Of a DNA stretch of 64,000 nucleotides, positions 43,450 to 55,344 are shown piece after piece. Position 1 is the first letter of the stretch. Every line of letters begins with the position of its first letter. A model generated the notes under the pieces. It was not told where the DNA came from. It saw only the letters and a program-made list of their open reading frames with translations, and ran no database searches. Where the stretch lies: positions 351,428 to 415,427 of the forward strand of contig JADJKL010000004.1 of assembly GCA_016706055.1 (NCBI GenBank). The letters are read 5' to 3'. Origin of the DNA: Chitinophagaceae bacterium (GTDB lineage: Bacteria > Bacteroidota > Bacteroidia > Chitinophagales > Chitinophagaceae). The position numbers were made by a program, and so were the translations under genes.

Positions 43450-46400
43450 GAAAGTATTTGAAGGCATTCAAGACAAATTCAAACAATTCGGGCCCACTAG
43501 TTGGGCAGTAAATAACAAAACGGCAATTTATATAATCGCCATTTTGATTACGTTATACGGATTGATAAAGTTCAACAGTATGCCGAAGGAGCAGTTTCCG
43601 GATATTGTTGTGCCAACTATTTCTGTTGCCACAGTATATGTTGGTAATTCACCAAAGGATATTGAAAACCTTGTAACGAGACCGATAGAAAAACAATTGA
43701 AAGGTATTAGTGGCGCCAAGGTGAATAAAATTCAAAGTACTTCTCAGCCAGATTATAGTTTAATAGTGGTGGAGTTTGATACAGATGTAAAAGTAGAACT
43801 GGCAAAACAAAAAGTAAAAGATGCAATAGATAAAGCAAGAGCTGATTTACCTAATGATCTGACTCAGGAACCGAATGTGCAGGAATTTGCTTTTAGTGAA
43901 ATGCCCATCATGTTTGTAAATATGAGTGGCGATTATGATGGTATGAAGCTGAAAGCTTATGCTGATAAAATGCAGGATAAGTTTGAAGAACTGAGCGAAG
44001 TAACAAGAGCAGAAATTGTAGGAGCACCGGAAAGGGAGATACAGGTAAATGTAGATCCCTATAAAATGACGGCAGCAAGAGTAAGCTATATGGATATAGA
44101 GAATGCTATTGCCAGAGAGAATCATGATATTACCGGAGGATTGATTGAAGTGGGTAATATGAAGCGGACATTGAAAGTGAAAGGACAGTTTGCTACGATT
44201 GCCGATATGCAAACGATAGTAGTGCGAAGTAGTGCAAGAGGCGCAGCTGTTTACCTTAGAGATCTTGCTGAAATAAAAGATACCATTAAAGAAAAAGATA
44301 GCTATGCACGGTTAGATGGTAAGAACGTTGTTACGCTGAACATTGTAAAAAGAGCTGGAGAAAATTTAATTGAGTGTGCTGATAAAATAAAAGCTGCGGT
44401 AGAAGAATTACAAAAGGCTGAAGATTTGCCAAAAGATTTGCGAGTTGAATTTACTGGAGATCAGAGCAAGCAAACAAAGACATCTTTTGGTGAATTGATT
44501 AATACAATCATTATTGGGTTTGTATTGGTGTTGCTGATTTTGATGTTTTTTATGGGTGTTACCAATGCCTTCTTTGTGGCACTAAGTGTGCCATTAAGTG
44601 TATTCGTTGCATTCCTCTTTTTGCCAGTGGCAGATAGTATTATTGGTACAAGTGTTACGTTGAACTTTATTGTGTTGTTCGCATTGTTGTTTGGCCTGGG
44701 AATTATTGTGGATGATGCTATTGTGGTGATAGAAAATACGCACCGTATTTATAATAATGGCAAAGTGCCGATAGAACGAAGTGCGAAGGAGGCCGCTGGA
44801 GAAGTATTTATTCCGGTGTTAGCTGGTACAGCTACTACGCTGGCACCTTTCTTCCCGTTACTGTTCTGGAAAGGATTGATTGGTAAGTTTATGATTTACC
44901 TGCCAACGATATTGATTCTTACACTGGCAGCTTCATTGATTGTTGCATTTATTTTCAATCCTGTATTTGCAGTAAGCTTTATGAAGCCGGAAGGAAAAGA
45001 ATATGAGAAACCAAAGAAGGCAGTGTTTAGAAATAAATGGTTCCTTGTATTTGCAATTGCAGGTATATTACTTCACTTGCCCGGTTTTCATGGTATTGCC
45101 AACTTTTTAATACTGATGGCATTGTTGATGGTCTTGAATGCATATGTATTAAATGATATAATTCATCGCTTCCAGAAAAGAGCATTGCCAAAGCTGATGA
45201 ATAATTATGAAAAATTATTGAAATGGATTTTGATTGGCAAAAGGCCGATCTGGGCATTTGTTTCTCTGTTTGGAATATTTATACTCTCAGCTGGTTTATT
45301 AATGGTACGGGGAAATAAATCAACCTTCTTTCCCAGTGGCGATCCCAATTTTGTATATGTGTATTTAAAATTACCAGCTGGTACAGATGTAAAATATACG
45401 GACAGCATAACAAGTGTATTGGAAAAAAGAGTAGAGAAAGTTTTAGAGAAAGAAAAACCTGGTGCACCTGGAAGTATTGTGGAAAGTGTGATAACGAATG
45501 TTGCCGTAAGTGCAAATAATCCAAGAGATAATAACAGAAGCATACAGTCTAATTTAGGTCGTATTCAAGTTTCATTTGTTGAATATGAAAAGCGACATGG
45601 TAAAAGCACAATGGTATATAAAGATGCAATCAGAGATGCAGTGCAAGGAATACCCGGAACTAATATTGAAGTGGCACAGGAAGATGGCGGCCACCCACTG
45701 ACCCACCAGTAAATATTGAAGTGATAGGCGATGACTTTGAAAATATTTCTCTTGTTGCAAAGAATCTTTTTAATTTCTTAGATACAAACAGGGTGGAGGG
45801 AATTGAAAACCTGCAGCCGGATGTGGATTTAGTAAATCCTGAAATAACGGTGAATGTTGATAGGGAAAGAGCTATGATGGAAGGAGTAAGCACCGGACAG
45901 ATAGGAATGGAATTACGTACAGCCGTATTTGGAAAAGAAGTAAGTAAGATAAAAGATGGTGAAGATGAATACAAGATTCAGCTACGTAATTCGGAACTGA
46001 TGCGGAATAATATTACCGACCTGATGAATATGCGTATCACTTTCATGGATATGAATACGATGCAGGTAAAATCAATTCCTTTGAGTACAGTTGCCAGTGT
46101 AGATTACACCAACACAGCAGGTGGAATTAAAAGAAAGAATGTAAAACGTACGATTCAGCTGCAAAGTAATGTGCCTGATCCAACAATGGTTGGAAAAGTA
46201 AACGCTGATTTGAAAGTTAAGATTGATGAATTTAAGCAGATTTCTAATATTCCTCCGGATGTAACAATAAAGTTGAGCGGACAAAGTGAGCAGGAAAAAG
46301 AAACACAGGCATTTCTGGGTACAGCATTTGCAATTGCTATTGGTCTTATCTTTTGATATTGGTTTTGCAGTTTAACTCGATGAGTAAGCCGTTCATTGTT

Positions 46401-47021
46401 ATTACAGAGATTTTCTTCTCAGTGATTGGAGTATTACTTGGTTACGCAATAACAGGCATGACGATTGCCACTATAATGTTATTGGTTGGTATTGTTGGTC
46501 TCGCAGGTATTGTAATCAAGAATGGTATTCTTATTATAGAATTTACAGATGAACTTCGTGGCCGTGGTATGCGAACAAGAGAGGCAGCAATACAGGCTGG
46601 AAAGATCAGGATCATTCCGGTATTATTAACAGCGGTGGCAACCATCTTAGGTTTATTGCCGTTGGCAATAGGATTCAATATTGATTTTGCAGGATTATTC
46701 AGCCATTTGCGTCCAAATATTTTCTTTGGCGGTGATAGTGTTGTATTCTGGGGGCCGCTTAGCTGGACAATCATATTCGGTTTGTTATTCTCTTTCTTCC
46801 TTACACTGGTAATGGTGCCAAGTATGTACTTGATTGCTGAAAGGTTGAAGAGACCGATGGGCCAGTTTTATGGAACAAAATTCATTGCCTTGTTAGGATT
46901 TGCCGGACCTTTCTTCTTCATATTTGTTGGCATAATGTATGGTGTAAGAAGATTACAAGGAAAAAAAGTATGGATGGGCCAGTTAAAAGAGGCAGCGAAA
47001 GAAACAGAAAAAGAGTCTTAA
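43448..47021 (+). CDS. RND-family efflux permease (HAE1/AcrB type), two frameshifts
   Basis: Three frames form one permease of about 1190 residues. Landmarks are TM1 with SMPKEQFPDIVVPTISV, the porter loops (GAKVNKIQSTSQPDYS), the TM4 block LLFGLGIIVDDAIVVIENTHR carrying the paired Asp of the proton relay, and the second-half repeat (GIVGLAGIVIKNGILIIEFTDELR). Breaks are at ~45690 (one base missing in GG[N]CCACCC) and at the TTTT run 46351-46354 (needs five T). It is longer than AcrB because of an extra stretch near 500-570. It exports small molecules by proton exchange together with the upstream adaptor and TolC-like protein. Confidence 0.9.
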
Positions 47022-47050
47022 GTTTTGGTGGTTGGTTTTGGTTATAAGAG

Positions 47051-47082
47051 GCGGCTCCGTGGTTGGGGCCGCTTCGCTTTTT
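47051..47082 (+). terminator. Terminator of the efflux operon
   Basis: The stem GCGGCTCC/GGGGCCGC (47051-47058/47065-47072, one G-U pair) is followed by a T tract at 47078-47082. Confidence 0.75.
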
Positions 47083-47165
47083 AATATACTGTTGTTTACT
47101 TATTTACCCATTGTAGGGTATTTTTTCTATACAGATTAAGGGCATATTTGCATTAAATGAATGAT

Positions 47166-47713
47166 ATGAAAAATTTATTGCCTCTTTATTCGTTATTTCT
47201 TGTCTTATAGGTTGTTCTCAAAAAAAGGAAAATATTTTGCCTGCACCGGTTTCCAAAGCAGAAGTGCAAAAGTCAATAGCTGGCAAAACATTTGTTACCA
47301 GCCGGATTGGAACTTTGTCTCCATTTGCTTCAGGCCTAGATAAGGAGAAACCATATAGATGGTTTGATGAGGAAAAAGAACTGAATGATTTTGGAAAAAA
47401 ATACGAGACAGAAAGAAAAGCATTTGTTCTTCAGTTTGTAAATGATACATTAGTAAAAATTACGGATGATGGAAAAACATGGGATGCCGTATATAAAATT
47501 GATGATGAGGTAAAGGATAAAGAGAAGGCTGGTTTAAAATTCCGGTTTATATATCCTGACAAAGAAGGTACGATGAGCTTTCCGGTCACAACAGAACCAA
47601 TGATATTGACTTCAAGTTATTTTATAGCAGGAGTAAAGGATAATGCGATAATTGTAGAAACGCCAAGAGAATTTAACAGCAGTACTGTTGTGCTATGGAT
47701 GAAAGAAAGATAG
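47166..47713 (+). CDS. Small lipoprotein, frameshift at start
   Basis: About 183 residues when the leader is restored. The ATG at 47166 is followed by AAAAA. With a sixth A the frame reads MKKFIASLFVISCLIGCSQK, a textbook lipoprotein signal. Without it the frame stops quickly. The mature part (DKEKPYRWFDEEKELNDFGKKY, VLQFVNDTLVKITDDGKTWDAVYKIDDE) is probably beta-rich. I recognise no family and no active site. Good example of a homopolymer undercall hiding a start. Confidence 0.65.
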
Positions 47714-47768
47714 AATAAATTTATTCATTACTTTTTCAAGGCGCATAGAAACTTACTACCCATTATTC

Positions 47769-48175
47769 CTATTTGGCTTTCATCATATTGCCTTTTGGAT
47801 TATGGGTTACTTCTGCAAGTCCAAGTGCCTCCATTAATGGCGGAATATACATTCAAAACGTCCGCGAAGGCCTTTTTTTAATCCGTACCAACCGCCAACT
47901 GGGTTTTTTTCTGAACGTCCCCAAGCTTCCACTGTTCCCTCTTTAGCTGGTTTTTGTTCGTCGGCACTTCCAAGTTCCATCCAGTCTCCATGTTTTTTTA
48001 GCATTTTATGTAAGTCGTTTAAACAGTCAATGTTGTAATGCAAAATAGTTTTACCAACCGTGCATACCAATATTTCTTTACCATCTTTCTCACCAACTTG
48101 CATTGTGTATTCACTTGTTAATGGCGGTGTTTTTAAAACCAATGGTTTTTCTTTTGTTCCAATTTTGTATTTCAT
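47769..48175 (-). CDS. Conserved hypothetical protein, frameshifted near 3' end
   Basis: About 135 residues. It starts at ATG 48175 (MKYKIGTKEKPLVLKTPP). The main frame ends early after RGRFECIFRH. Restoring one base near 47854 continues it as MYIPPLMEALGLAEVTHNPK to a stop at 47769. Conserved-looking blocks are VCTVGKTILHYNIDCLNDLHKML, DWMELGSADEQKPAKEGTVE and NPVGGWYGLKKGLRGRF. I remember similar small cytosolic proteins but cannot name a function. It lies seven bases after the SRPBCC gene, in an operon led by an ECF sigma factor. Confidence 0.72.
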
Positions 48176-48182
48176 TTTGTAT

Positions 48183-48656
48183 TTATTTTGTTTTAGAAAT
48201 GGTTTCAGCTTCATTTTTTAAGTCCTTAGCAAATTGCTCAAAGGCTTGGTCAAATGGCGGTATCATTTTAGCAAATAACGGAAACATTGGCCCGCCAATT
48301 TTTTCGTTCATAGAAAAATTAGTTAACCCATTACCAATAGTTTTAAGCGTATAAACTCTTTTGCCCATTGCATCGCCCCAAACTAACCGATCATCAGGTT
48401 CAAATTCTTTTACAGAAAGTTTAAAAACTCTTTTTGTGTCAAGCGTTGATTTAAGTTTTATTTTCTCGCCTTTTGCAATATTTCCTTCAATAGAAATTAC
48501 TGTTGAATTCCAACGAGGATAATCATTGGCGTTTGTCAATAATGCCCAAATAATACTTTTGTCGGCTTGAATGTCAATACTCACACCTGTTTCCCGACTA
48601 AAAGTTTTCTTAATAGTTGCGGCTTTGCCGTTTGAAGCTGTTGTTGTCATTGTCAT
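48183..48656 (-). CDS. SRPBCC-domain protein
   Basis: 157 residues. START/polyketide-cyclase-like fold: SVIDIQA-type first strand (GVSIDIQADKSIIWALLTNANDYPRWNSTV), middle strands (KLKSTLDTKRVFKLSVKEFEPDDRLVWGD) and a long C-terminal helix (PFDQAFEQFAKDLKNEAETI). Such proteins bind hydrophobic ligands, and many act as small stress or lipid-related proteins. It is encoded between the sigma factor gene and the hypothetical gene of the same minus-strand operon. Confidence 0.83.
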   Translation of the reverse strand: MTMTTTASNGKAATIKKTFSRETGVSIDIQADKSIIWALLTNANDYPRWNSTVISIEGNIAKGEKIKLKSTLDTKRVFKLSVKEFEPDDRLVWGDAMGKRVYTLKTIGNGLTNFSMNEKIGGPMFPLFAKMIPPFDQAFEQFAKDLKNEAETISKTK

Positions 48657-48729
48657 TTTTTTGTTTTGATTACCAAACGATTAGGCTGATTAATATTCTT
48701 TGGACGTTTGGACAAAACAAAACGATAGG

Positions 48730-49532
48730 TTATTCTTCATTTTTTTCAGTACTATTTTCCATTACATCTCTATTATGTTCTAAATGGTGTAGTTGTAAGG
48801 CTGAACCATTGGAATTAAAAGGATCAATTTCTTTCATTATTTTAATTCGCAGGTCAAGCAAATGTTCTCTGTTAGGATTGTCAGCTTTTTTGGCAAATTC
48901 AATTTTATTTTTCTCTATTTCAAAATCTTGTTTGGGGTTAAAAATTCCATTCAATTCAGAACATTGGTGACAAACTCCTTCTTTATTTATTAATGCACAT
49001 CGCCCTTCAAAGATGTTTACCATTTTTGCCCTGCTTGTATGCAAGTAATATTTTACCATTGCTTCTGTGGTGTTTACTATCTCGGTAATCTCAGCAACTT
49101 TAAAATCGTAAACTTCTTTTAGTAAAATACAAATTTGTTGCTCAAGTGGTAATGACTTTGAAATGCAAGTGAAGCAAAATGTAATATGTTCTTTCATTTC
49201 AAATTGCCCTTGTGGTGAAGTCTGGTGAATTGCCATTACTTCTGGAAAATAGCTAGGGTTGGAGAATGCTTTTGCTTTGCAAATGTCAGTTACGTTTTCT
49301 GTCCAACGTTTTTTTGCTCTCAAATTGTCCTTGGTAATATTTGAAGCAATGGTGAATATCAAGTCTTAACAGAACTGTCGCCGCGGAACGAATCTAATTT
49401 AGTACTTGCCTTAAGGTAAGTGTCCTGAACAATATCTTCCGAATCCTGTACACTAGCAGTAATTCGTAAAATATAAGATTTTAGTTGAGGTCTTGCTTGC
49501 TCAAATTCCTTTGTAAATTGTTCTTTCGTCAT
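48730..49532 (-). CDS. ECF sigma factor with Cys-containing C-terminal extension, frameshifted
   Basis: About 267 residues over two frames. Region 2 comprises FEQARPQLKSYILRITASVQDSEDIVQDTYLKA and, after the break, IFTIASNITKDNLRAKKRW. The region 4-like part is LPLEQQICILLKEVYDFKVAEI, TTEAMVKYYLHTSRAKM. The tail of ~90 residues contains GRCALINKEGVCHQCSELNGIF, a possible zinc or redox site. One base is missing near 49360 (KT[W]IFTIA). The start is taken at ATG 49532 (MTKEQFTKEF). ATG 49556 is possible. No anti-sigma gene is adjacent, so the Cys tail may serve as an internal sensor. Confidence 0.8.
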
Positions 49533-49581
49533 ATTGGTTATTTTAAATTTTCGCAAGCCTTTATACGTAAGATAGAATAAA

Positions 49582-49614
49582 AAAAACCGTCTTGCCTTAG
49601 GCGAGACGGTTTTT
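49582..49614 (-). terminator. Terminator of the M16 peptidase gene
   Basis: A long stem (49582-49596/49600-49614) with a three-base loop and one G-U pair has A-rich and T-rich flanks, so it can work in both directions. It is 17 bases beyond the minus-strand stop. Confidence 0.85.
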
Positions 49615-49631
49615 TATCAAAGAATCAGTTT

Positions 49632-52484
49632 TTAGAATCCTTTTTTCTGAACAGGATTACCATCAATATCCAATTCTATTATTTCGTATCCGAATTTCTG
49701 TAATGTTGGTAATACTTTTTCTTTATCGCCAACCAATAAGATATTCATCTTGTCAACATTCAACCATTTTTTTGCAACGGCATCTAATTCTGCTTTGGTG
49801 ATGTTCTTTAGAATCTCATTTTGCTTATCAACGTAATCAGCAGGAAGATTGTATTCTAATATTCTGCCAATGAAACCAGCTTTTTGAAAACCAGTTTCAT
49901 AACGTTGTGCATCTATCTGACCTAATGCACTTTTCATAAAATTCATTTCATCTTCTGTAACACCATTGGCAGCAAATTCTTTTAATTCTTTTAATACTTC
50001 TGTTAACGCACTGTCTGTAGCAGGAGCTCTGATACCAGAGCTAAAAGAAAATTCACCGGTGTATTTATCGCCACTGAATCCACTGCGGGCACCATATGTC
50101 CAGCCTTTATCTTCTCTAAGGTTAAGATTAATACGACTGTTGAATGCGCCACCCAAAGGATAATTGGTTAAGAAAGCTTTGAAATAGTCGCCAGTAGCAT
50201 CGTATTTCAAGTTGGTGATATCGCCTACACGGAATTCGGTTTGCGCTGCACCCTTTACATCTACAAAATAGATTTTTGTTTTCTCTACATTGTTGGTTGC
50301 TTTTACTGCCGGCAGTTCTACTTTTTTGTTTGGCAGCTTAGTAAGGAAAGAAAGTTTTGGAACTATTTCCCCTTCTGTAACATCTCCAACTACCACCACA
50401 TTTGTTCCTTGAGAACCGATATTATTTGCATAATAGTTTTCTACATCTTGCAGCGTAAATGTCTTTACTGTTTCTTCTGTTCCTTGCTGGCTTATGCCTA
50501 AAATATTATCCTTGCCATAATTTAACTTGTCAAACACATTGGTGGCAATGGCAGAAGGTTGCGATTTTGTTTGTTTGAAACTTTCTAACGACTGACGCTT
50601 AATTCTGCTGAACGCATCTTCTGTGAATTTTGGAGACAGCATTCTCTCTTCCAGTAAAGACAATGTGGCGTCAAGATTTTTTTTCAGAGAAGTTACCTGG
50701 AAATTAATGCCATCAATGCCACTAAAAACTCTGATGCTACTGCCTAATTTTTCTAACTCTTTACTGAAATCTTCAGATGATCTTTTCTTAGTGTCATCAT
50801 TCATCAGCGAAGCGAAAAAAGAAGAGAGGCCAGCTTTGTCTATATTATTTGCCTGCATCAAATGCCCGCCAGGAATTTTAATAGACAAGTTTACCAATGG
50901 AAGCTCTGTATTATCGGTTCCGATAGCTGTTACTCCATTGCCAAGGTCTTTGGTCCAGAATGCTGGAACTTTTATTACCGGGTTGGCGCCGCTTGGTGGT
51001 TGCTTCGTACGATCAAAATTATCTTTTGCCTTTGCATATTTAAGGCCATTATATCCATAATCAGGAGCAGTGTATCCATCTTCAGCTACTTTGAAGTTAT
51101 TATCTCCTACAATTAATTTGTCCTGACCTTTTGTAAGAACACTTAACACAACGCAATGTTTGTATTTAATGTATTTGTTATAGACCCTCATCACATCTTC
51201 TTTTGTTACTGAACGAACCATGTTCAGTTCTTTACCAATCATATTCGGTGTGCCAGCAAATGTGTTATAGGCGGCCAGTTGTGCAACCTTTCCAGAAACA
51301 CTTTGTAAGCTGTTTATTACTTGTGATTCCTGCTGCCCTTTGAACTTGGCAATATCTTCGTCTGTAACACCTCTTTTTTCAAAAACAGCCAATGCCTGAT
51401 CTAATAAATAATACATAGAGGCTAATGACTTTCCGGGATAAGGAACAAGCTGAAACGAAAATTCACCTGATAATTCAGAATTAGAATGATTGGCTGATGC
51501 CGATAATGCAAGTTGTTTTTTTACCAGTTCCTGATAAAGAATTGAATTATTTCCTTGTCCAAGAATTTCTGCAAGGCAATCTAATGCTGCCATATCATTG
51601 TCATAGTTAGGCACTGTTGGATATGCTCTTAGCATTACCGGCACTCTTGCATAGTTATCTGTATAAGAAACAAAACGGTGTTTGTTTAATACAGGAACCA
51701 TCTTTGGCATATTGCTTACTTCCGGTCCACGAGGAATAGGGCCGTAATATTTCTCTACCAGCTTCACTACGTCTTTAGGATTTACATCACCACCAACAGT
51801 AAGTGTGGCGTTGTTTGGTCCGTACCAGCGAAGGAAGAAATTCTTCAAATCATTTACGTTACCACGGTTCAAATCTTCTATATACCCAATGGTGAGCCAG
51901 CTATAAGGATGACCATATGGATACATTGCCTGCGATAATTTTTCCTGGGCCAAACCATAAGGACGGTTGTCATAATTCTGACCTCTTTCATTTTTTACAG
52001 TAGATCTTTGTATCTCAAACTTCTGTTGTGTAACAGCATCTAATAAAAATCCCATACGGTCAGCTTCCAGCCACAGCATTTTTTCTAACTGATTGTTAGG
52101 TACTGTTTCGAAATAGTTGGTACGGTCACGGTTGGTAGTACCATTTAATGTACCTCCCGATTCAGTTACTATTTTAAAATGTTGTTCATCACCCACATTA
52201 TCACTTCCTTGAAACATCATATGCTCGAAAAAGTGAGCAAAGCCTGATTTGCCAATCTCTTCTCTGGCAGAGCCAACATGGTATGTAACATCTACCCGAA
52301 CCAGCGGATCACTATGGTCTTCATGTATAATTAAAGTAAGACCATTATCTAGTTGGTATTTCTCATACGGGATAACAATTTCGTCCCCGGTCTTAGTTAC
52401 CTTCTCAATAAGTTTTGTCTGTCCGTTTACCATTACTCCAATAAATGAAGTAAGCATGGTTAACAGGAAAAATTTCTGTTTCAT
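49632..52484 (-). CDS. M16 family zinc metallopeptidase (two-domain, secreted)
   Basis: 950 residues with a signal peptide (MKQKFFLLTMLTSFIGVMVNG). The N-terminal half carries the inverted zinc motif HFFEH (His84-x-x-Glu87-His88) and the downstream Glu region (NERGQNYDNRPYGLAQEKLSQ). The second half is a related, inactive-type M16 domain (FRVGDITNLKYDATGDYFKAF, YPLGGAFNSRINLNLREDKGWTYGARS). Pitrilysin-like enzymes degrade peptides in the periplasm or at the cell surface. It is one of the longest genes in the window and fully intact. Confidence 0.95.
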   Translation of the reverse strand: MKQKFFLLTMLTSFIGVMVNGQTKLIEKVTKTGDEIVIPYEKYQLDNGLTLIIHEDHSDPLVRVDVTYHVGSAREEIGKSGFAHFFEHMMFQGSDNVGDEQHFKIVTESGGTLNGTTNRDRTNYFETVPNNQLEKMLWLEADRMGFLLDAVTQQKFEIQRSTVKNERGQNYDNRPYGLAQEKLSQAMYPYGHPYSWLTIGYIEDLNRGNVNDLKNFFLRWYGPNNATLTVGGDVNPKDVVKLVEKYYGPIPRGPEVSNMPKMVPVLNKHRFVSYTDNYARVPVMLRAYPTVPNYDNDMAALDCLAEILGQGNNSILYQELVKKQLALSASANHSNSELSGEFSFQLVPYPGKSLASMYYLLDQALAVFEKRGVTDEDIAKFKGQQESQVINSLQSVSGKVAQLAAYNTFAGTPNMIGKELNMVRSVTKEDVMRVYNKYIKYKHCVVLSVLTKGQDKLIVGDNNFKVAEDGYTAPDYGYNGLKYAKAKDNFDRTKQPPSGANPVIKVPAFWTKDLGNGVTAIGTDNTELPLVNLSIKIPGGHLMQANNIDKAGLSSFFASLMNDDTKKRSSEDFSKELEKLGSSIRVFSGIDGINFQVTSLKKNLDATLSLLEERMLSPKFTEDAFSRIKRQSLESFKQTKSQPSAIATNVFDKLNYGKDNILGISQQGTEETVKTFTLQDVENYYANNIGSQGTNVVVVGDVTEGEIVPKLSFLTKLPNKKVELPAVKATNNVEKTKIYFVDVKGAAQTEFRVGDITNLKYDATGDYFKAFLTNYPLGGAFNSRINLNLREDKGWTYGARSGFSGDKYTGEFSFSSGIRAPATDSALTEVLKELKEFAANGVTEDEMNFMKSALGQIDAQRYETGFQKAGFIGRILEYNLPADYVDKQNEILKNITKAELDAVAKKWLNVDKMNILLVGDKEKVLPTLQKFGYEIIELDIDGNPVQKKGF

Positions 52485-52608
52485 ATATTATATTCGTTTT
52501 TTGTAGAACCAGCAATTTAAGAAAAACAGGCCTTTTATCCTCGCCTTTTATCAATACTGTTGTATCATACTGCCTATCTGTTTATTATCTTTAGTAAAAA
52601 TTATTACT

Positions 52609-53412
52609 ATGAGCCAGACAAATCGCAACAACCATGAAATTGACTACAAGATATATGGTGAAGAATTACAATTTGTAGAAGTAGAGCTTGATCCACAGGA
52701 AACGGCCATTGCAGAAAGTGGTGCTATGATGATGATGGATGACGGCATTCAAATGGAAACCATTTTTGGTGATGGTTCGGCGCAAGCACCAACTGGTTTT
52801 TTGGGAAAATTAGTTAGTGCAGGTAAAAGGGTATTGACTGGAGAAAGTTTGTTTATGACAGCTTTTACCAATGTGGGGAATGGAAAAAAGAAAATAAGTT
52901 TTGCTGCACCTTATACGGGTAAAATAATTCCGATGGATTTGCAACAACTTGGCGGTACCATCATTGCACAAAAAGATGCATTCTTATGTGCTGCCAAAGG
53001 CGTAAGTGTTGGCATACACTTTCAGCGAAAGCTCGGTGTTGGTATTTTTGGTGGCGAAGGTTTTATAATGGAGAAAATAGAAGGTGACGGCATGGCCTTT
53101 CTTCATGCAGGCGGTTATATTATTGAAAGAGAATTAAAACCCGGCGAGATATTGAAAATTGATACTGGTTGTATCGTTGGTTATACACCTACGGTGAATT
53201 TTGATATTGAATTTGTAAAAGGCATCAAGAACTTTATGTTTGGTGGCGAGGGATTATTTTTTGCAAAACTTCAAGGACCGGGCAAAGTATGGATTCAATC
53301 ATTGCCGATAAGCAGATTGGCCGGAAGAATTGTTGCTTATGGAACTTTCAAACGTAAGGAAGAAGGAAGTGTGCTGGGTGGTTTGGGTAATTTGTTTGAT
53401 GGAAAAGAATAA
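52609..53412 (+). CDS. AIM24/TIGR00266 family protein
   Basis: 267 residues. Typical AIM24 beta-prism pattern: FVEVELDPQETAIAESGAMMMMDDGIQMET, VGNGKKKISFAAPYTGKIIPMDL, FLCAAKGVSVGI, FLHAGGYIIERELKPGEILKIDTGCIVGYTPTVNFDIEFV and LFFAKLQGPGKVWIQSLPI. The family is widespread but has no proven bacterial function. The mitochondrial member affects inner-membrane organisation. Single-gene unit ending in a strong terminator. Confidence 0.9.
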   Translation: MSQTNRNNHEIDYKIYGEELQFVEVELDPQETAIAESGAMMMMDDGIQMETIFGDGSAQAPTGFLGKLVSAGKRVLTGESLFMTAFTNVGNGKKKISFAAPYTGKIIPMDLQQLGGTIIAQKDAFLCAAKGVSVGIHFQRKLGVGIFGGEGFIMEKIEGDGMAFLHAGGYIIERELKPGEILKIDTGCIVGYTPTVNFDIEFVKGIKNFMFGGEGLFFAKLQGPGKVWIQSLPISRLAGRIVAYGTFKRKEEGSVLGGLGNLFDGKE

Positions 53413-53423
53413 TATATTTGAAT

Positions 53424-53481
53424 AACCCTCCGGGAGTTTTACATAAGGAAAATTATTACGTAGATAAACTCCCGGAGGGTT
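53424..53481. terminator. Bidirectional terminator
   Basis: A perfect 16-bp stem (53424-53439/53466-53481) with a 26-base loop lies between the convergent AIM24 and deacetylase genes. Confidence 0.85.
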
Positions 53482-53499
53482 TCTTTAGCCAGATGATTC

Positions 53500-54417
53500 T
53501 CATTTCTTATCTGCTGTCAAAACATTTACCGAAGAAGTAATCTCTTTTTCAATTTTTACTCCGGGATAGTTACTTGCCAATACTAATTCATATTGCGGAT
53601 TGTTTTTTAACTGTCGGAAGAAGTCTTGCAGTTTTTCAATGTCCTCCTCATTTTGAAAAGCCTGATCATGTGCCAGTAATACAAGGTGGCCAGGTGTTTT
53701 AGTAGTGGAAGCATCCAGCATATTTTGCATTTTCCGCAGTAACAGTTCTGTATTTTCATCGGGTGCAAAAGTTTTGTGGTCAAATGTCCATTCAATATCC
53801 CAACCCATTACGGCGAAGCCTGCACGGTTTACGGCATCAATTGTTTTTTCGCTGGCTTTAATATCGGTATGATTGATGCTATCTATCCGCCAGGCATTAC
53901 GGCCGGGCATTCTTGTTACATTGTTAGTAAAGCTTAAGCTATTGGCACTCTTCTCAAAATCTTTAATAACTAAAGTAGAGTCTTCGTAAAATTTTGAATA
54001 CCGTCCCGATGCATGAGTGTAGCTATGATTGCAGAGTTCTATGCTGGTATCTTTTTTCATATCCTGCCAGGCGGCGGTTTGTGTAGGACTGTCAAACACA
54101 TGTTGTCCCACAATAAAAAAGCTAACAGGAATGTTTTCTTCTTTTACCGTTTGTAGCACTTTCATTGTGCCTTTGTTAGGTCCATCATCAAAAGTCAGGT
54201 ATATCTTCTTTTTAGGCTTAGCAGGTTTTGCTAATGAAGCGGTATTCAGTTTTGTCTTCTCGAAGATGTTTTGTGTTATGGCTTTAGCAGGTGTAAGATC
54301 ATTTTTATTTTGTGTACAGGATGTAATGAGTAATAGCAAAAAAGACAAGTAAAAAATTGGTTGGAAAAATATTTTAGCTGAATCAGCTTCTTGCTTTGTG
54401 TTGGTATGACTGTGCAT
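53500..54417 (-). CDS. Polysaccharide deacetylase-family lipoprotein
   Basis: 305 residues. Positively charged start, then a hydrophobic segment ending LLLLITSC (Cys34), which fits a lipoprotein. The NodB domain has the metal-binding TFDDGP (75-80), the His pair NHSYTH, RMPGRNAW, GWDIEW and the closing LVLLAHD. Family members remove N- or O-acetyl groups from chitin, peptidoglycan or other polysaccharides. The catalytic residues are all present. Next to it upstream lies damaged sequence, so the true upstream neighbour is uncertain. Confidence 0.88.
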   Translation of the reverse strand: MHSHTNTKQEADSAKIFFQPIFYLSFLLLLITSCTQNKNDLTPAKAITQNIFEKTKLNTASLAKPAKPKKKIYLTFDDGPNKGTMKVLQTVKEENIPVSFFIVGQHVFDSPTQTAAWQDMKKDTSIELCNHSYTHASGRYSKFYEDSTLVIKDFEKSANSLSFTNNVTRMPGRNAWRIDSINHTDIKASEKTIDAVNRAGFAVMGWDIEWTFDHKTFAPDENTELLLRKMQNMLDASTTKTPGHLVLLAHDQAFQNEEDIEKLQDFFRQLKNNPQYELVLASNYPGVKIEKEITSSVNVLTADKK

Positions 54418-54519
54418 TGCGTTGGGTGGTTTTATTCCTGATTGAAGGTATAGCAGTGCATTAGCTATTCAAAGTGATGTGTGGTTAAATAAAGATTAAA
54501 ATGTGGTTTTTTGCGAGGC

Positions 54520-55244
<725 letters not shown>

Positions 55245-55344
55245 TCTCATAACACGGCTCCGGCGGCAACCGTGCCTAAATAAATTTTTTTGTCGAAATT
55301 GAGCATCAAAGATTTTACTTTTTCTATTTATACCAACCAATTGT

